Assembly: GCF_004001045.1 (NCBI RefSeq)
Contig: NZ_BIMK01000013.1
Coordinates: 1 to 64,000 of the forward strand
Origin: Paenibacillus chibensis
GTDB taxonomy: Bacteria; Bacillota; Bacilli; Paenibacillales; Paenibacillaceae
Direction of reading: 5' to 3'
Length of the DNA: 64,000 bases
Shown piece after piece: positions 8,867 to 18,277 of the stretch. The notes beneath the pieces were generated by a model. It did no database searches and was not told the DNA's origin. It worked only from the letters and a program-made list of their open reading frames with translations. Numbering within the stretch: the stretch's first letter is position 1; every line of letters starts with the position of its first letter. The position numbers and the translations under genes were made by a program.

Positions 8867-10969
8867 ATGTTGGCGAAAATTCATGCATTACCCGGACAGC
8901 CGCCTACTGATGAGGATATATACCTATTCCATGAAGGGACCTCCTACCACAGTTACAGAATATTGGGCGCTCATCCTGCTGTGGAAGATGGTCTGGAAGG
9001 CGTCCGGTTTACCGTTTGGGCTCCGCATGCCCGGCAGGTCGGTCTGGCATCCGACTTTAACGGTTGGAACGGAGATGACGATTCACTACATAAGATACCC
9101 GATTCCGGCATTTGGACTCGCTTTTTCCCGGGCATAAGGGCAGGTACTTTTTACAAATACGACATAAAAGGACCGGGCGGGGAGCGGTTATTGAAGGCCG
9201 ACCCCTATGCCTTCAGCGCCGAAGTGCGTCCCGCAACGGCTTCGGTGGTAACGGATTTGCAAGGTTATGTCTGGAAGGATGCAGCCTGGCGGCGGAAGAA
9301 AAAGGCGCTTTACGGTAAACCCGTGAACATTTACGAAGTGCATCTGGGAACCTGGAGGCAGAAGGAAGACGGAACCCTGTACAGCTACCGCGAAATCGCC
9401 GATATGCTGATTCCATATTTAAAGCAGATGCATTATACGCATGTCGAATTCATGCCGCTGGCGGAGCATCCATATGATTTATCTTGGGGTTATCAATTAA
9501 CGGGATATTTTGCGGTGACGAGCCGCTTCGGAACGCCGCAGGATTTTATGTACCTAGTAGATGCTTGCCATCAGGCTGACATCGGCGTCATTATCGACTG
9601 GGTGCCAGCTCACTTTACGAAGGATGCGCATGGACTGAGGATGTTTGATGGAACGCCTTTATTTGAATATGCGGATCCCCTGAAAGCTGAAAAGCCCGGC
9701 TGGGGTACGCTGAGCTTCGATTACGGCAAGCCTGAAGTGCGCTCATTTCTCATTTCCAACGCCTTGTTTTGGCTGGAAATGTTCCATATTGACGGTCTTC
9801 GGGTAGACGCGGTGACGAGCATGCTGCGCTTGGATTTTGAGAAGAAGGAAGGCCAGTATCATCTCAATGAGCGTGGGGGCGTGGAAAATCTTGAAGCCAT
9901 ATCTTTTTTGCAGCAGTTGAATACAGCCGTTTTTAATTATTATCCGTATACATTGATGATGGCTGAAGAATCAAGCGCCTGGCCGGGGGTCACGTCCCCC
10001 GTGGATGAAGACGGGCTCGGGTTCAATTACAAATGGAACATGGGCTGGATGAACGATACCCTTGATTATATGGAAGCTCCGTTCGAGGATCGGCCATCCA
10101 AGCATCATCTGCTGACGTTTCCGATCGCGTACGCTTATTCGGCGAATTATGTGCTTCCTTTAAGCCATGACGAAGTCGTTCACGGCAAAAAATCCCTGCT
10201 CAGTAAAATGCCGGGAGATTATGGCCAGAAGTTTGCCGGGCTTCGAATTCTGCTTGGGTATCAAATGACCCATCCGGGCAAAAAGCTGCTGTTTATGGGC
10301 GGGGAATTCGGGCAGTTCATTGAATGGCGGGACCAGTATGAGCTGGATTGGCTGCTCTTGCAGTATGATAGTCACCGGCAGATGCAGGCATATACGTCGG
10401 ATTTAAACCGCATGTATCTGGAAGAGCGTGCCCTGTGGGAGAAGGATCATGAGATGGAAGGGTACCAGTGGATCAGTCCCCATGATTCGTCGCAGAGCGT
10501 CATATCCTATCTGAGAAAAGGAAAAAGAGCCGGTGATACGCTGATCATTTTCATTAACTTTTTGCCGGTGGAGCGCCTGTGCTACCGTATCGGAGTGCCG
10601 CGTGCCGGGAAGTATGTGCCGGTTTTCCAAAGCGAGGATGAGCAATACGGGGGGCAAGGCGCCTCCGTGACGGAGCCGATTCAAACGGAAAAGGTTCCAT
10701 GGCATGACCAGCTGAACAGTTTGGAGCTTACCCTGCCGCCGCTTAGCTTCATTGTCTTGAAACGCGAAGCGGCTGTCCGGCAGAAAGATAAAGCTGTAGA
10801 AATCGCGGAAAAACCAGGCAAGAAATCCAAAAATGCAGCAACGGTTCGCAGTAAAACTGCATCCCAAAAAACTGCATCCCAAAAAACTGTATCCAAAAAG
10901 ACTGCATCCCAAAAAACGGAAGCATCGATGGCGGCAAGAAATGCAGTAGAAGGAGGAGACAAAGCATGA
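8867..10969 (+). CDS. glgB: 1,4-alpha-glucan branching enzyme with lysine-rich repeat tail
   Basis: A GH13/CBM48 branching enzyme of 700 residues that makes alpha-1,6 branches in glycogen. CBM48 covers about 45-130. The GH13 barrel has DWVPAHF, GLRVDAV (nucleophile Asp near 314), MAEES (acid) and SHDEV. The enzyme body ends near residue 640, the family's normal length. The last 60 residues are a K/T/A/S/Q-rich tail with repeated ASQKT units encoded by 15-base repeats. AGGTGA lies close to the ATG at 8867, so GTG at 8861 or TTG at 8870 remain possible. The stop overlaps the glgA start as ATGA. Confidence 0.92.
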   Translation: MLAKIHALPGQPPTDEDIYLFHEGTSYHSYRILGAHPAVEDGLEGVRFTVWAPHARQVGLASDFNGWNGDDDSLHKIPDSGIWTRFFPGIRAGTFYKYDIKGPGGERLLKADPYAFSAEVRPATASVVTDLQGYVWKDAAWRRKKKALYGKPVNIYEVHLGTWRQKEDGTLYSYREIADMLIPYLKQMHYTHVEFMPLAEHPYDLSWGYQLTGYFAVTSRFGTPQDFMYLVDACHQADIGVIIDWVPAHFTKDAHGLRMFDGTPLFEYADPLKAEKPGWGTLSFDYGKPEVRSFLISNALFWLEMFHIDGLRVDAVTSMLRLDFEKKEGQYHLNERGGVENLEAISFLQQLNTAVFNYYPYTLMMAEESSAWPGVTSPVDEDGLGFNYKWNMGWMNDTLDYMEAPFEDRPSKHHLLTFPIAYAYSANYVLPLSHDEVVHGKKSLLSKMPGDYGQKFAGLRILLGYQMTHPGKKLLFMGGEFGQFIEWRDQYELDWLLLQYDSHRQMQAYTSDLNRMYLEERALWEKDHEMEGYQWISPHDSSQSVISYLRKGKRAGDTLIIFINFLPVERLCYRIGVPRAGKYVPVFQSEDEQYGGQGASVTEPIQTEKVPWHDQLNSLELTLPPLSFIVLKREAAVRQKDKAVEIAEKPGKKSKNAATVRSKTASQKTASQKTVSKKTASQKTEASMAARNAVEGGDKA
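10856..10916 (+). repeat. Imperfect 15-bp tandem repeat in the glgB tail
   Basis: About four tandem copies of ACTGCATCCCAAAAA, with one diverged unit, encode TASQK-type repeats. The runs of A make copy-number slippage likely; a 15-base unit keeps the frame. Confidence 0.85.
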
Positions 10970-12399
10970 AGGTACTATTTGCAGCAGCAGAATCAGTTCC
11001 ATTCATCAAGACCGGAGGACTGGCCGATGTGATCGGCGCATTGCCGCAGGCCTTGTCCCGAAGCGGACACGATGTTCGTGTCGTTCTGCCCAAATACCGC
11101 GGAATATCCGCGCAGTTCCGGGATCAGATGGAGCATCTCGGCGAGGTTTATGTTCCCGTAGGCTGGCGCAGCCAGTACTGCGGAATGGAGAAGCTGGTAT
11201 ATGACGGCATTACGTATTATTTTATCGATAATGAATACTATTTTGGACGAGACGCGGTATATGGCTACGGGGATGACGGCGAACGCTTCGCATTCTTTAA
11301 CCGGGGCGTGCTGCAGATCCTGAAAGCGATCGATTTTCAGCCGGATGTCATACACTGCCATGACTGGCATGCGGCTTTGATTCCTGTTTTGCTGGACGCG
11401 CACTATCGCTATGACCTGTTTTATTATGAAATGCGGACCGTGTTCACGATTCATAATTTGCTGTATCAAGGCATTTTTCCGTATGAGGTGCTGGGTGAAC
11501 TGCTGGAGCTGGACAATCGGTATTTCACGATGAACGGACTGGAATATTACGGGAAGGTCAATTACATGAAGGGCGGAATTGTGTATTCAGACCATGTGAC
11601 GACGGTCAGCCCGACCTACGCCAGAGAAATTCAGACAGATCACTATGGTTATGGCTTGAACGGCCTGCTGCAGTCTCTGGGACCCAAGCTGAGCGGAATT
11701 GTCAACGGAATCGATACGAAGAGCTATAATCCGGCGACGGATTCTCAAATAGCGGTTAAATACCGTTCCAGCATGGCGAAGAAAAAAGAAAACAAGGTAC
11801 GGCTGCAGGAGGAGCTGGGGCTTCCGGTATCAGCCGATACACCGCTGGTCGCCATGGTGACACGTTTGGTCGATTCCAAAGGTCTTGATCTGGTCGTGAG
11901 AGTGCTTGATGAGATGCTGACCTTCGAGGATATGCAGTTTGTCCTTCTCGGTACCGGCGACAGCCAATACGAGCATTGGTTCAGGGAAGCAGAGCAGCGC
12001 CACCCGCATAAGTTGTCTGCGCAAATCACCTTCAGCGACACGTTATCCCGGAAAATATATGCTTCGAGCGATATTTTCCTCATGCCTTCGAACTTTGAGC
12101 CCTGCGGGATCAGCCAGCTGCTTGCGTTGCGGTACGGAAGCATTCCCGTGGTCCGGGAAACGGGCGGTCTGAACGACACTGTGCATGCCTACAATGAATT
12201 TACGGGTCAGGGCAATGGTTTTACCTTTACGAACATTAACGCCCATGACATGATGCATACAATTCGCCGGGCGATCTCGTTTTACCGTCAGCCGGAGCAC
12301 TGGAACAAGATCGTGAAGAATGCAACAAGCGGGGATTACAGCTGGAACGTATCGGCTCAAGAATACAGCGATATCTACAAGCAGATTACGACGCAATAA
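10966..12399 (+). CDS. glgA: Glycogen synthase (ADP-glucose type, GT5)
   Basis: A 477-residue GT5 transferase that extends alpha-1,4-glucan from ADP-glucose. The N-terminal KTGGLADVIGALP is the ADP-glucose-binding KxGGL motif. The C-terminal GT-B half includes VTRLVDSKGLDLV and the acidic site around PSNFEPCGISQL, followed by ETGGLNDTV. Length is typical. AAGGAGGAG precedes the ATG, which overlaps the glgB stop by four bases, so the two are translationally coupled. With GlgC it completes the synthesis route. Confidence 0.95.
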   Translation: MKVLFAAAESVPFIKTGGLADVIGALPQALSRSGHDVRVVLPKYRGISAQFRDQMEHLGEVYVPVGWRSQYCGMEKLVYDGITYYFIDNEYYFGRDAVYGYGDDGERFAFFNRGVLQILKAIDFQPDVIHCHDWHAALIPVLLDAHYRYDLFYYEMRTVFTIHNLLYQGIFPYEVLGELLELDNRYFTMNGLEYYGKVNYMKGGIVYSDHVTTVSPTYAREIQTDHYGYGLNGLLQSLGPKLSGIVNGIDTKSYNPATDSQIAVKYRSSMAKKKENKVRLQEELGLPVSADTPLVAMVTRLVDSKGLDLVVRVLDEMLTFEDMQFVLLGTGDSQYEHWFREAEQRHPHKLSAQITFSDTLSRKIYASSDIFLMPSNFEPCGISQLLALRYGSIPVVRETGGLNDTVHAYNEFTGQGNGFTFTNINAHDMMHTIRRAISFYRQPEHWNKIVKNATSGDYSWNVSAQEYSDIYKQITTQ

Positions 12400-12416
12400 A
12401 CTGCAACCCGGCACAA

Positions 12417-12463
12417 TAAAAGGAGTATTCCAAGTCTCATGGACTTTGGAATGCTCCTTTTTT
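12417..12463. terminator. Bidirectional terminator after glgA
   Basis: A long hairpin with arms AAAAGGAGTATTCCAA and TTGGAATGCTCCTTTT and a TTTTTT tail on the plus strand. It also has A-rich sequence on the other side, and separates glgA from a convergent GH13 gene. Confidence 0.85.
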
Positions 12464-12473
12464 CAATTGAAAA

Positions 12474-14225
12474 TTAAGCCTTCTTCAAGTTCCGATACAA
12501 AATCCGGTATCCAAAGGGATCCAGGGTTACATTCATCATGCCGTTCACAGGCGCAACCTTCTCGTCCGTCAAAGCATCCCGCCAATCGGTGGTGACCATC
12601 GGATGGGATAGGGTTTGCTTCTGGTCGGTGTTATTCATCCAAATCGTAAAATGAATCGAGTCATCCGCGCGTTCGTAGATAATGCAGGGCGTGCCCGGAT
12701 CAGCCTTCAAAAAGCGGAATCGGCCTTCGCGAAGCGCCTTATGCTTCTTGCGCAGATTGATCATGATTTTATAAAAATCGTATAGCTCCCGATCCTGCTT
12801 GTCCGTATCCCAGATCATACATTTACGGCAATCCGGATCGCCATCACCCGTAAGGCCGATCTCATCCCCGTAGAATATGCAGGGAGTACCCATATAGGTG
12901 AACAGGAAGACGACGGAGAGCTTCAGTTTGCGTTTGTCGCCACCTACGCGCGTCAGCAAACGGGGCGTATCATGGCTGCACAGCATGTTAAAGACGACTT
13001 CGTTCGTTTGCTGCGGATATCGCATCAGAAGCGAGCTCATGCGGTCCGAGAAGGTGGCGCCATCCATGCCGCCGTTGAAAAATTCCAGCACCTTGTCGGC
13101 AAAAGGGTAGTTCATGACCGAGTCGAATTGGTCTCCCGACAGCCACGAGAGCGAATCGCTCCATACCTCGCCGACGATATAAGCTTCCGGATTGGCATTC
13201 TTGACAACCTTGCGGAAGTCGCGCCAGAAATGATGATCGACCTCATTGGCTACATCCAAACGCCAACCATCCAGCTTGATTTCCTTAATCCAATATTCGG
13301 CCACATCCAAAAGGTAGTGCTTCACTTCCGGGTTTGCCGTATTGAATTTCGGCATATTGCCAAAAAATCCGAAGGTATCGTAGGTTGCGATTCCGTTTTC
13401 TACCCGGGCAGGAAACTGGTTGATATGAAACCAATCGGCGTATTTCGATTTTTCGCCATGTTTGAGCACGTCTTGAAAAGGCGGGAAATTCTCGCTGCAG
13501 TGATTGAACACCGCATCCAGCATCACGCGGATCCCTTTTTCATGGCATGCCTCGACGACTCGTTTGAGCAGAGCGTTATCCCCGAAATGAGGATCGACCT
13601 GCTTATAATCTACGATGTCGTATTTATGGTTCGAAGGCGACGTAAAGAGCGGGGTAAAATAAATCGCATTGATGCCGAGGTCCAGCAAATCGTCCAGGTG
13701 ATCCAGCACGCCCTGCAGGTCGCCTCCAAAGAAATTGTCGGTCTTGGGCTGTCCACCCCAAGGCTCCGTTCCTTCCGGATCATTGCCAGGATCTCCGTTG
13801 GCAAAACGTTCAGGCAGGATCTGATAAAAGACCGCATCTTTTGCCCAATCCGGCACTTTGAATACATCGATTTCATGTATGTAGGGGAACTCGTAATAAC
13901 CGCCCGGTGGAGCTGGACAATCATGATAGATTCCACTGTCCGTCATATAGACCGACTCCGTGCCCGCCGTGACGCGGAATGCATAATTCAAACGTTTGTA
14001 TTTCGGAAGAACAGACGCCTCCCAGAAGTCGAACATCTCGTCGGATGCCGCCTTTTCCATCGTAATTTCAAAGTAAGTCGAATCCCAGTCGTATTTGTCT
14101 CCGGTCATGGCGACCACGGAGTCCACGTCGTTTTTCTTGGTGCGGACACGCAAATGAATGGTTTTGGGATCATAAGCATATGCCCACTTGTCGCGGGGTA
14201 CATGATATAGTGCTTCGAGCAGCAT
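12474..14225 (-). CDS. Intracellular neopullulanase / maltogenic amylase-type GH13 enzyme
   Basis: A 583-residue GH13 subfamily 20-type enzyme (neopullulanase, cyclomaltodextrinase or maltogenic amylase; these cannot be separated by eye). An N-terminal CBM34-like domain (1-120) is typical of the group and forms part of the dimer active site. The barrel carries DAVFNH, WRLDVANEVD (nucleophile Asp324), GEVW (acid Glu353) and SHDT (Asp419). There is no signal peptide, so it acts on cytoplasmic maltodextrin or glycogen fragments, fitting the neighbouring glg genes. TGGAGGTG lies 7 bases before the ATG. Confidence 0.9.
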   Translation of the reverse strand: MLLEALYHVPRDKWAYAYDPKTIHLRVRTKKNDVDSVVAMTGDKYDWDSTYFEITMEKAASDEMFDFWEASVLPKYKRLNYAFRVTAGTESVYMTDSGIYHDCPAPPGGYYEFPYIHEIDVFKVPDWAKDAVFYQILPERFANGDPGNDPEGTEPWGGQPKTDNFFGGDLQGVLDHLDDLLDLGINAIYFTPLFTSPSNHKYDIVDYKQVDPHFGDNALLKRVVEACHEKGIRVMLDAVFNHCSENFPPFQDVLKHGEKSKYADWFHINQFPARVENGIATYDTFGFFGNMPKFNTANPEVKHYLLDVAEYWIKEIKLDGWRLDVANEVDHHFWRDFRKVVKNANPEAYIVGEVWSDSLSWLSGDQFDSVMNYPFADKVLEFFNGGMDGATFSDRMSSLLMRYPQQTNEVVFNMLCSHDTPRLLTRVGGDKRKLKLSVVFLFTYMGTPCIFYGDEIGLTGDGDPDCRKCMIWDTDKQDRELYDFYKIMINLRKKHKALREGRFRFLKADPGTPCIIYERADDSIHFTIWMNNTDQKQTLSHPMVTTDWRDALTDEKVAPVNGMMNVTLDPFGYRILYRNLKKA

Positions 14226-14813
14226 GACTACACCTCCAGATAATGTCTAGCTATTTAATAACCGGGAACATCAGATGATGAACCAAGGCCGCCAGGCTTT
14301 TCGAATGATTTGACATTATTATGCTCATTTTGAGCGATGGGACATGCTTATAGGGATGAATTTTCGGCACTTGTGAACGGGAACGATCTATAAAAATGCA
14401 TAAACAATGCAAACCGCATATTTAATCAAGATGTCCGTGTAGCAATTCATCGGAAAAGGATTCAAATGTAAAAGGAAAAATATGGTTGTTTATTCTGACG
14501 GGTATTTCCTTGCACAAGGTAGAATTATTAATGTTATAAGCTATTGGATGGGAAAGAATATAATCAAATTACATATGAGAATTCTGAAAAAAATCGGCAT
14601 CAAAAAGAGTTTTAATAAACCAATGGAAAAATAAAAGAAGCTTTTTACTGAATAGTTGACAATTTATTGAAAATACCTCATTTTGTATGAAAATTACATT
14701 GCATATTCATGCATTGTGTTGTAGTATAAAACATGCTTTCGAAAGGTGATGACAAGTCATCATCATGCTCATACTAAGCACTACATTGAAGAGAATAAGG
14801 ACAGGAGAGATAG
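14226..14813. other. 588-base intergenic region between GH13 and amino acid ABC genes
   Basis: AT-rich with no credible gene. Near the right end, TTGCAT (14699-14704), 17 bases and TAGTAT (14722-14727) form a plausible promoter for the ABC operon. A perfect 6-bp inverted repeat GATGAC-AA-GTCATC (14748-14761) just downstream could be an operator. I see no T-box or S-box core motifs. Confidence 0.5.
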
Positions 14814-15631
14814 ATGATGAAAAAATGGGGTATTTTAACGGTATGCCTGATGCTGGCAGGAAGCATGCTCGCGGGCTGCGGAGAAAAAAATAAAGAAGGG
14901 GCCTCCACTGCGGATAACGGCTCGAACCAGGCTAACGCAAAGACGATCGTACTGGGGACGAGCGCTGATTTCCCTCCTTACGAATTTCATAAAATGATTG
15001 ACGGCAAAGACCAGATCGTAGGCTTCGACATCGATATCGCCAAAGAGAAATTGCCAAGGATATGGGTGCAAACCTGGAAGTGAAGGATATGGATTTCAAG
15101 GCTCTGCTCGGGGAATTGTCCAGCGGACGCGTTGATTTTGTCATTTCGGGCATGACACCGGACGAGAACCGCAAGAAGGAAGTGGATTTCTCCAATAACT
15201 ACTACAAAGCGGAGCAGGCCGTCGTCGTACGCGAAAAGGATAAGGATAAATACAAAACGATGCAGTCTCTTGAAGGAGTATCGTTCGGCATTCAGACGGG
15301 ATCGATCCAAGAGGATATCGCCAAAACGATTCCAAATGCGAAAATCACCGGCCTTGGCAAAATTAACGACATCATCATGCAGCTGAATTCCGGTCGCGTC
15401 GACGCTTCAATCATGGAAAAGCCTGTGGCGGAAGCGTTTCTTAAAAACGTCAAGGGTCTTGCCATCGCGGATGCTGTACCCGATTATCAAGAAGACGGTT
15501 ACGCCATCGGCGTGAAGAAAGGCAACCAAGAGATGGTCGACCAAATCAATAAAACGCTGGATCGCCTGAATTCCGAAAAGAAAATCGATCAATTTGTTTC
15601 CGAAGCCAGCGATTTGGCAGCGAAAAAATAA
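14814..15631 (+). pseudogene. Amino acid ABC transporter substrate-binding lipoprotein, frameshifted
   Basis: A polar-amino-acid binding lipoprotein (SBP_bac_3 family) split in two frames. Frame 1 (14814-15083) has a signal peptide with lipobox LAGC and the family start LGTSADFPPYEF, through GFDIDIAKE. Frame 2 resumes at about 15051 as MGANLEVKDMDFKALLGEL and runs to the stop at 15631. Adding one A to the AAA run at 15048-15050 restores IAKEKIAKDMGANL and a normal 272-residue protein. This is either a real phase-variable or inactivating deletion, or a sequencing error. The permease and ATPase genes that follow are intact. Confidence 0.88.
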
Positions 15632-15663
15632 TGTAACCCTACGATGAACAAAAGTTTTGCAAA

Positions 15664-15694
15664 GAAATAGCGGATGTCATTTCGCTATTTTTTT
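15664..15694 (+). terminator. Attenuating terminator between binding-protein and permease genes
   Basis: Stem AAATAGCG/CGCTATTT with a 10-base loop followed by a run of T. Placed inside the operon, it probably lets the binding protein be made in excess over the permease. Confidence 0.7.
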
Positions 15695-15729
15695 GATTGC
15701 TTACCTTTGAAGGAGGATGGAAAGACTTC

Positions 15730-16380
15730 ATGAATATCTTTGAAACATTCTGGACGTACCGTTCCTATTTCGGAACCGGCATCCAATATACCCTGCTGCT
15801 TGCGGCAATAGGAGTCATCTGCGGATTCATTCTCGGCATGGTCATTTCCATGCTGCGGATGTCGCGGTTTTGGCTGACGCGTTTTGTGGGAACCGTGTGG
15901 GTCGAGTTTCTGCGGGGAACGCCGATGCTGGTACAGCTGTTTATCATTCATTACGGCTTGGTATCGTTCGGCATTAAGCTGACCGCAATCGAATCAGGGG
16001 CGATTACGTTATCGCTCAACAGCTCCGCATACCTTGCCGAAGTGTTTCGCGCAGGAATCCAGGGAGTGGATCGCGGACAGGCGGAAGCAGCCCGTTCCCT
16101 TGGGATGAGCAAAGCGATGACGATGCGGTACATCATTTTGCCGCAGGCGGTGAAAAGCGTGCTGCCTGCCATCGGCAACGAATTCATCACGATTATTAAA
16201 GAATCATCCATCGTATCCTTTATCGGAGTGACGGATTTGATGTATCAGGCACAGGCCGTGACGACGATTACGTATGAATCGCTCAAACCGCTTCTGATTA
16301 TCGCGGTCATTTACTTTATTATGACCTTTACGCTGTCCAAGCTGCTCGGATTGTTCGAAAGGAGGCTGAATACGGAATGA
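15730..16380 (+). CDS. Amino acid ABC transporter permease (HisM-type)
   Basis: A 216-residue inner-membrane permease of the polar amino acid uptake family with about five hydrophobic segments. It shows [12 protein letters not shown] near residue 60 and the EAA loop [24 protein letters not shown] that docks the ATPase; both are family hallmarks. I chose the ATG at 15730; GGAGG is 13 bases upstream, rather far. An in-frame TTG at 15697 would add 11 residues before the Shine-Dalgarno sequence and is less likely. The stop overlaps the ATPase start as ATGA. Confidence 0.92.
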   Translation: MNIFETFWTYRSYFGTGIQYTLLLAAIGVICGFILGMVISMLRMSRFWLTRFVGTVWVEFLRGTPMLVQLFIIHYGLVSFGIKLTAIESGAITLSLNSSAYLAEVFRAGIQGVDRGQAEAARSLGMSKAMTMRYIILPQAVKSVLPAIGNEFITIIKESSIVSFIGVTDLMYQAQAVTTITYESLKPLLIIAVIYFIMTFTLSKLLGLFERRLNTE

Positions 16381-17099
16381 TCACCGTTAAGGATCTGCAT
16401 AAATCATTCGGAAAGCTGGAAATCCTGAAGGGCGTCGACATTGAGATTGCCAAAGGGGAAGTCCTCGTCGTGATCGGACCCAGCGGATCGGGGAAAAGTA
16501 CGTTTCTGAGATGCTTGAACCTCCTTGAAACCCCGACGAGCGGCGAGATTACTTTTGAAGGCGAATCGATCACGGATCGCAAACATAATATTAACCTTAC
16601 CCGCGAGAAAATGGGCATGGTATTTCAGCAGTTCAATTTGTTTCCGCATAAAACGGTGCTGCAAAATATTATGCTGGCTCCGGTAAAAGTGAAAAAAATG
16701 CCTGCGGCGGAGACAGAGAATATTGCGCTGGAGCTGCTTCGGACCGTTGGCTTAGCCGACAAGCGGGATGCCTATCCAACGCAGCTCTCCGGAGGTCAGA
16801 AGCAGCGTATCGCGATTGCCCGCGCGCTGGCGATGCAGCCGCATGTAATGCTGTTTGACGAGCCGACGTCGGCGCTGGATCCGGAAATGGTCGGTGAAGT
16901 GCTGGAAGTCATGAAGAAGCTCGCTGAAGGCGGTATGACGATGGTCATCGTGACGCATGAAATGGGCTTTGCCCGCGAGGTCGGAGACCGGATCGTCTTT
17001 ATGGATGGCGGCAAGATCGTGGAAGAAGGAACACCTGAGCAGGTGTTTGGCAATCCGCAAAATATCCGGACGAAGGATTTTCTCGGCAAAGTCCTCTAA
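16377..17099 (+). CDS. Amino acid ABC transporter ATP-binding protein (GlnQ-type)
   Basis: A 240-residue ABC ATPase of the GlnQ/HisP group that powers the preceding permease. Motifs: Walker [11 protein letters not shown]-loop [14 protein letters not shown], signature [15 protein letters not shown], Walker [14 protein letters not shown] and H-loop [11 protein letters not shown]. All are intact, in contrast to the orphan ATPase at 3153. It is translationally coupled to the permease by a four-base overlap. The amino acid transported (glutamine, arginine or cystine are common) cannot be decided. Confidence 0.94.
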   Translation: MITVKDLHKSFGKLEILKGVDIEIAKGEVLVVIGPSGSGKSTFLRCLNLLETPTSGEITFEGESITDRKHNINLTREKMGMVFQQFNLFPHKTVLQNIMLAPVKVKKMPAAETENIALELLRTVGLADKRDAYPTQLSGGQKQRIAIARALAMQPHVMLFDEPTSALDPEMVGEVLEVMKKLAEGGMTMVIVTHEMGFAREVGDRIVFMDGGKIVEEGTPEQVFGNPQNIRTKDFLGKVL

Positions 17100-17112
17100 A
17101 TATAATGAGAAC

Positions 17113-17150
17113 AAAAGCTCCGAAAGGCATATACCCTTTCGGAGCTTTTT
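17113..17150 (+). terminator. Terminator of the amino acid ABC operon
   Basis: A 15-bp stem AAAAGCTCCGAAAGG / CCTTTCGGAGCTTTT with a T tail directly after the ATPase gene. Confidence 0.9.
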
Positions 17151-17196
17151 GCTGTCAGTGAGCAGGGATATCAGCGGAGATAAGAACCTTGGTTAT

Positions 17197-17219
17197 AGTT
17201 TACATAATGATATTATTGT
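17197..17219 (-). repeat. Dif-like dyad, copy 1 (diverged, inverse orientation)
   Basis: On the minus strand it reads as an 11-base right arm TTATGTAAACT preceded by ATATCA and a diverged left arm. It shares that arm exactly with copies at 31154 and 62862, and closely with the copy at 56307. Confidence 0.6.
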
Positions 17220-17389
17220 TAACCTGTATGAATAAAATGTAATCTCTGTAATCTATTATTCCGCTTGCAGATGCCTATTTTTAAAAACCAAGATCGTTAC
17301 TACGCGATGATACGTGAAGACTCGGGTTCAAAAGTTGCAATATGGTAACATTTTCATGCGCACTGGTTACAAAATTGTGATATATTGAA

Positions 17390-17525
17390 TGAGCCAAAAC
17401 TTTGATACACAAAGTGCGGGGGAACATTTTTGCCGTGAAGAGTATGTCACTTGGGGTGAACCGCAATCAGCGCAGGGTTGTCTCCTCAATCCGAACCCGA
17501 CAGCTAACCTCGCAGGCATGAAGGA
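17390..17525 (+). promoter_or_regulatory. c-di-AMP riboswitch (ydaO/yuaA class)
   Basis: The leader of the LysM-3D gene contains the conserved ydaO core blocks: GCGGGGGAAC, TTGGGGTGAA, GGGTTGTCTCCTCAA, then CCGAACCCGACAGCTAACCT and CGCAGGC. Their order and spacing match the class. The family usually lowers expression when c-di-AMP is high. Here the aptamer ends only a few bases before the Shine-Dalgarno sequence AAGGAGG (17531), with no terminator between, so translational control is likely (inference). The closing stem may pair GAAT..GCC (17387-17394) with GGC..ATTC (17515-17528). Confidence 0.9.
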
Positions 17526-17540
17526 TTCTAAGGAGGAACT

Positions 17541-18197
17541 ATGAAGAAGAGATTTAAGGGACTGAAAATTTTTGCAGCGGCACTTGGTATTACTTTGGCG
17601 GTACAAGCTGTACCTATTCATGCGGATTCCGTGCATGTGGCCAAGGAAGGCGATACGTTCTATACGCTATCCAAACAATTTGGCGTCAATATGACTCAAC
17701 TAATGAAAGCAAATCCAAACGTACAAGCGACCAACATCTATGGAGGATTAAAGCTGAATATTCCTGGCGAAACCATGAAGGCATACGCGGATTCCGCACC
17801 GGCAACGATTACGGCCGCTTCGCTGAACGTGGATTCGGATCAGAAAATCGTAGAAGCATGGGGAAAAACCTTTACTTATAATAAAACCCTGAATGTGAAA
17901 GCAACGGCTTACTCTGCAGCAGCCAGCGAAAATGGAAAATGGGGTGCGGTTGACTATTTCGGCAATCCGCTTGAACTCGGTACCATCGCGGTAGACCCAT
18001 CCATTATTCCGCTCGGAACGAAGGTACTGGTTACCGGACACAGCTTCCCGGGTCTTCCGAAAAAAGCGTTCGTTGCTACGGCCAGAGACACAGGCAGCGC
18101 CATCAAAGGCAACCGCATTGACATCTTTGTTCCAGGCAGCCAGCAAACGGTTAGCGATTTCGGCTTCCAGGACGTTGAACTTTATTTCATTAAATAA
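17541..18197 (+). CDS. Secreted LysM and 3D-domain cell-wall protein
   Basis: A 218-residue exported protein. A signal peptide (1-29, ending IHADS) is followed by one LysM module (about 30-76, VHVAKEGDTFYTLSKQFGVN), which binds peptidoglycan, and a C-terminal 3D domain (about 120-218) with the aspartates of TIAVDPSIIPLGT, TARDTGSAIKGNRIDIF. The 3D domain is shared with lytic transglycosylases of the MltA/Rpf-like group, so a wall-hydrolase role is likely, as for YocH. AAGGAGG lies 6 bases before the ATG. Control by the c-di-AMP riboswitch ties it to wall and turgor homeostasis. Confidence 0.88.
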   Translation: MKKRFKGLKIFAAALGITLAVQAVPIHADSVHVAKEGDTFYTLSKQFGVNMTQLMKANPNVQATNIYGGLKLNIPGETMKAYADSAPATITAASLNVDSDQKIVEAWGKTFTYNKTLNVKATAYSAAASENGKWGAVDYFGNPLELGTIAVDPSIIPLGTKVLVTGHSFPGLPKKAFVATARDTGSAIKGNRIDIFVPGSQQTVSDFGFQDVELYFIK

Positions 18198-18237
18198 CCC
18201 GACATAATGTATTTACCCTCATATGCGAATACGCAAA

Positions 18238-18276
18238 CAAAAGCCTCTGCCATCCTAGGATGACAGAGGCTTCTTT
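18238..18276. terminator. Bidirectional terminator
   Basis: Arms AAAGCCTCTGCCATCC and GGATGACAGAGGCTT with CTTT beyond. It separates the convergent LysM-3D and deacetylase genes and has runs of A or T on both flanks. Confidence 0.8.
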
Positions 18277-18277
18277 G

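Noticed and set aside
15717..15743. An 8-codon ORF at the permease ribosome site
   Set aside because: It is very short and only follows the Shine-Dalgarno sequence by chance; no evidence of a leader peptide.
17239..17253. TGTAAT direct repeat, possible WalR box before the LysM-3D gene
   Set aside because: The two hexamers are 3 bases apart, whereas the WalR site needs 5, and they lie about 130 bases before the likely promoter.
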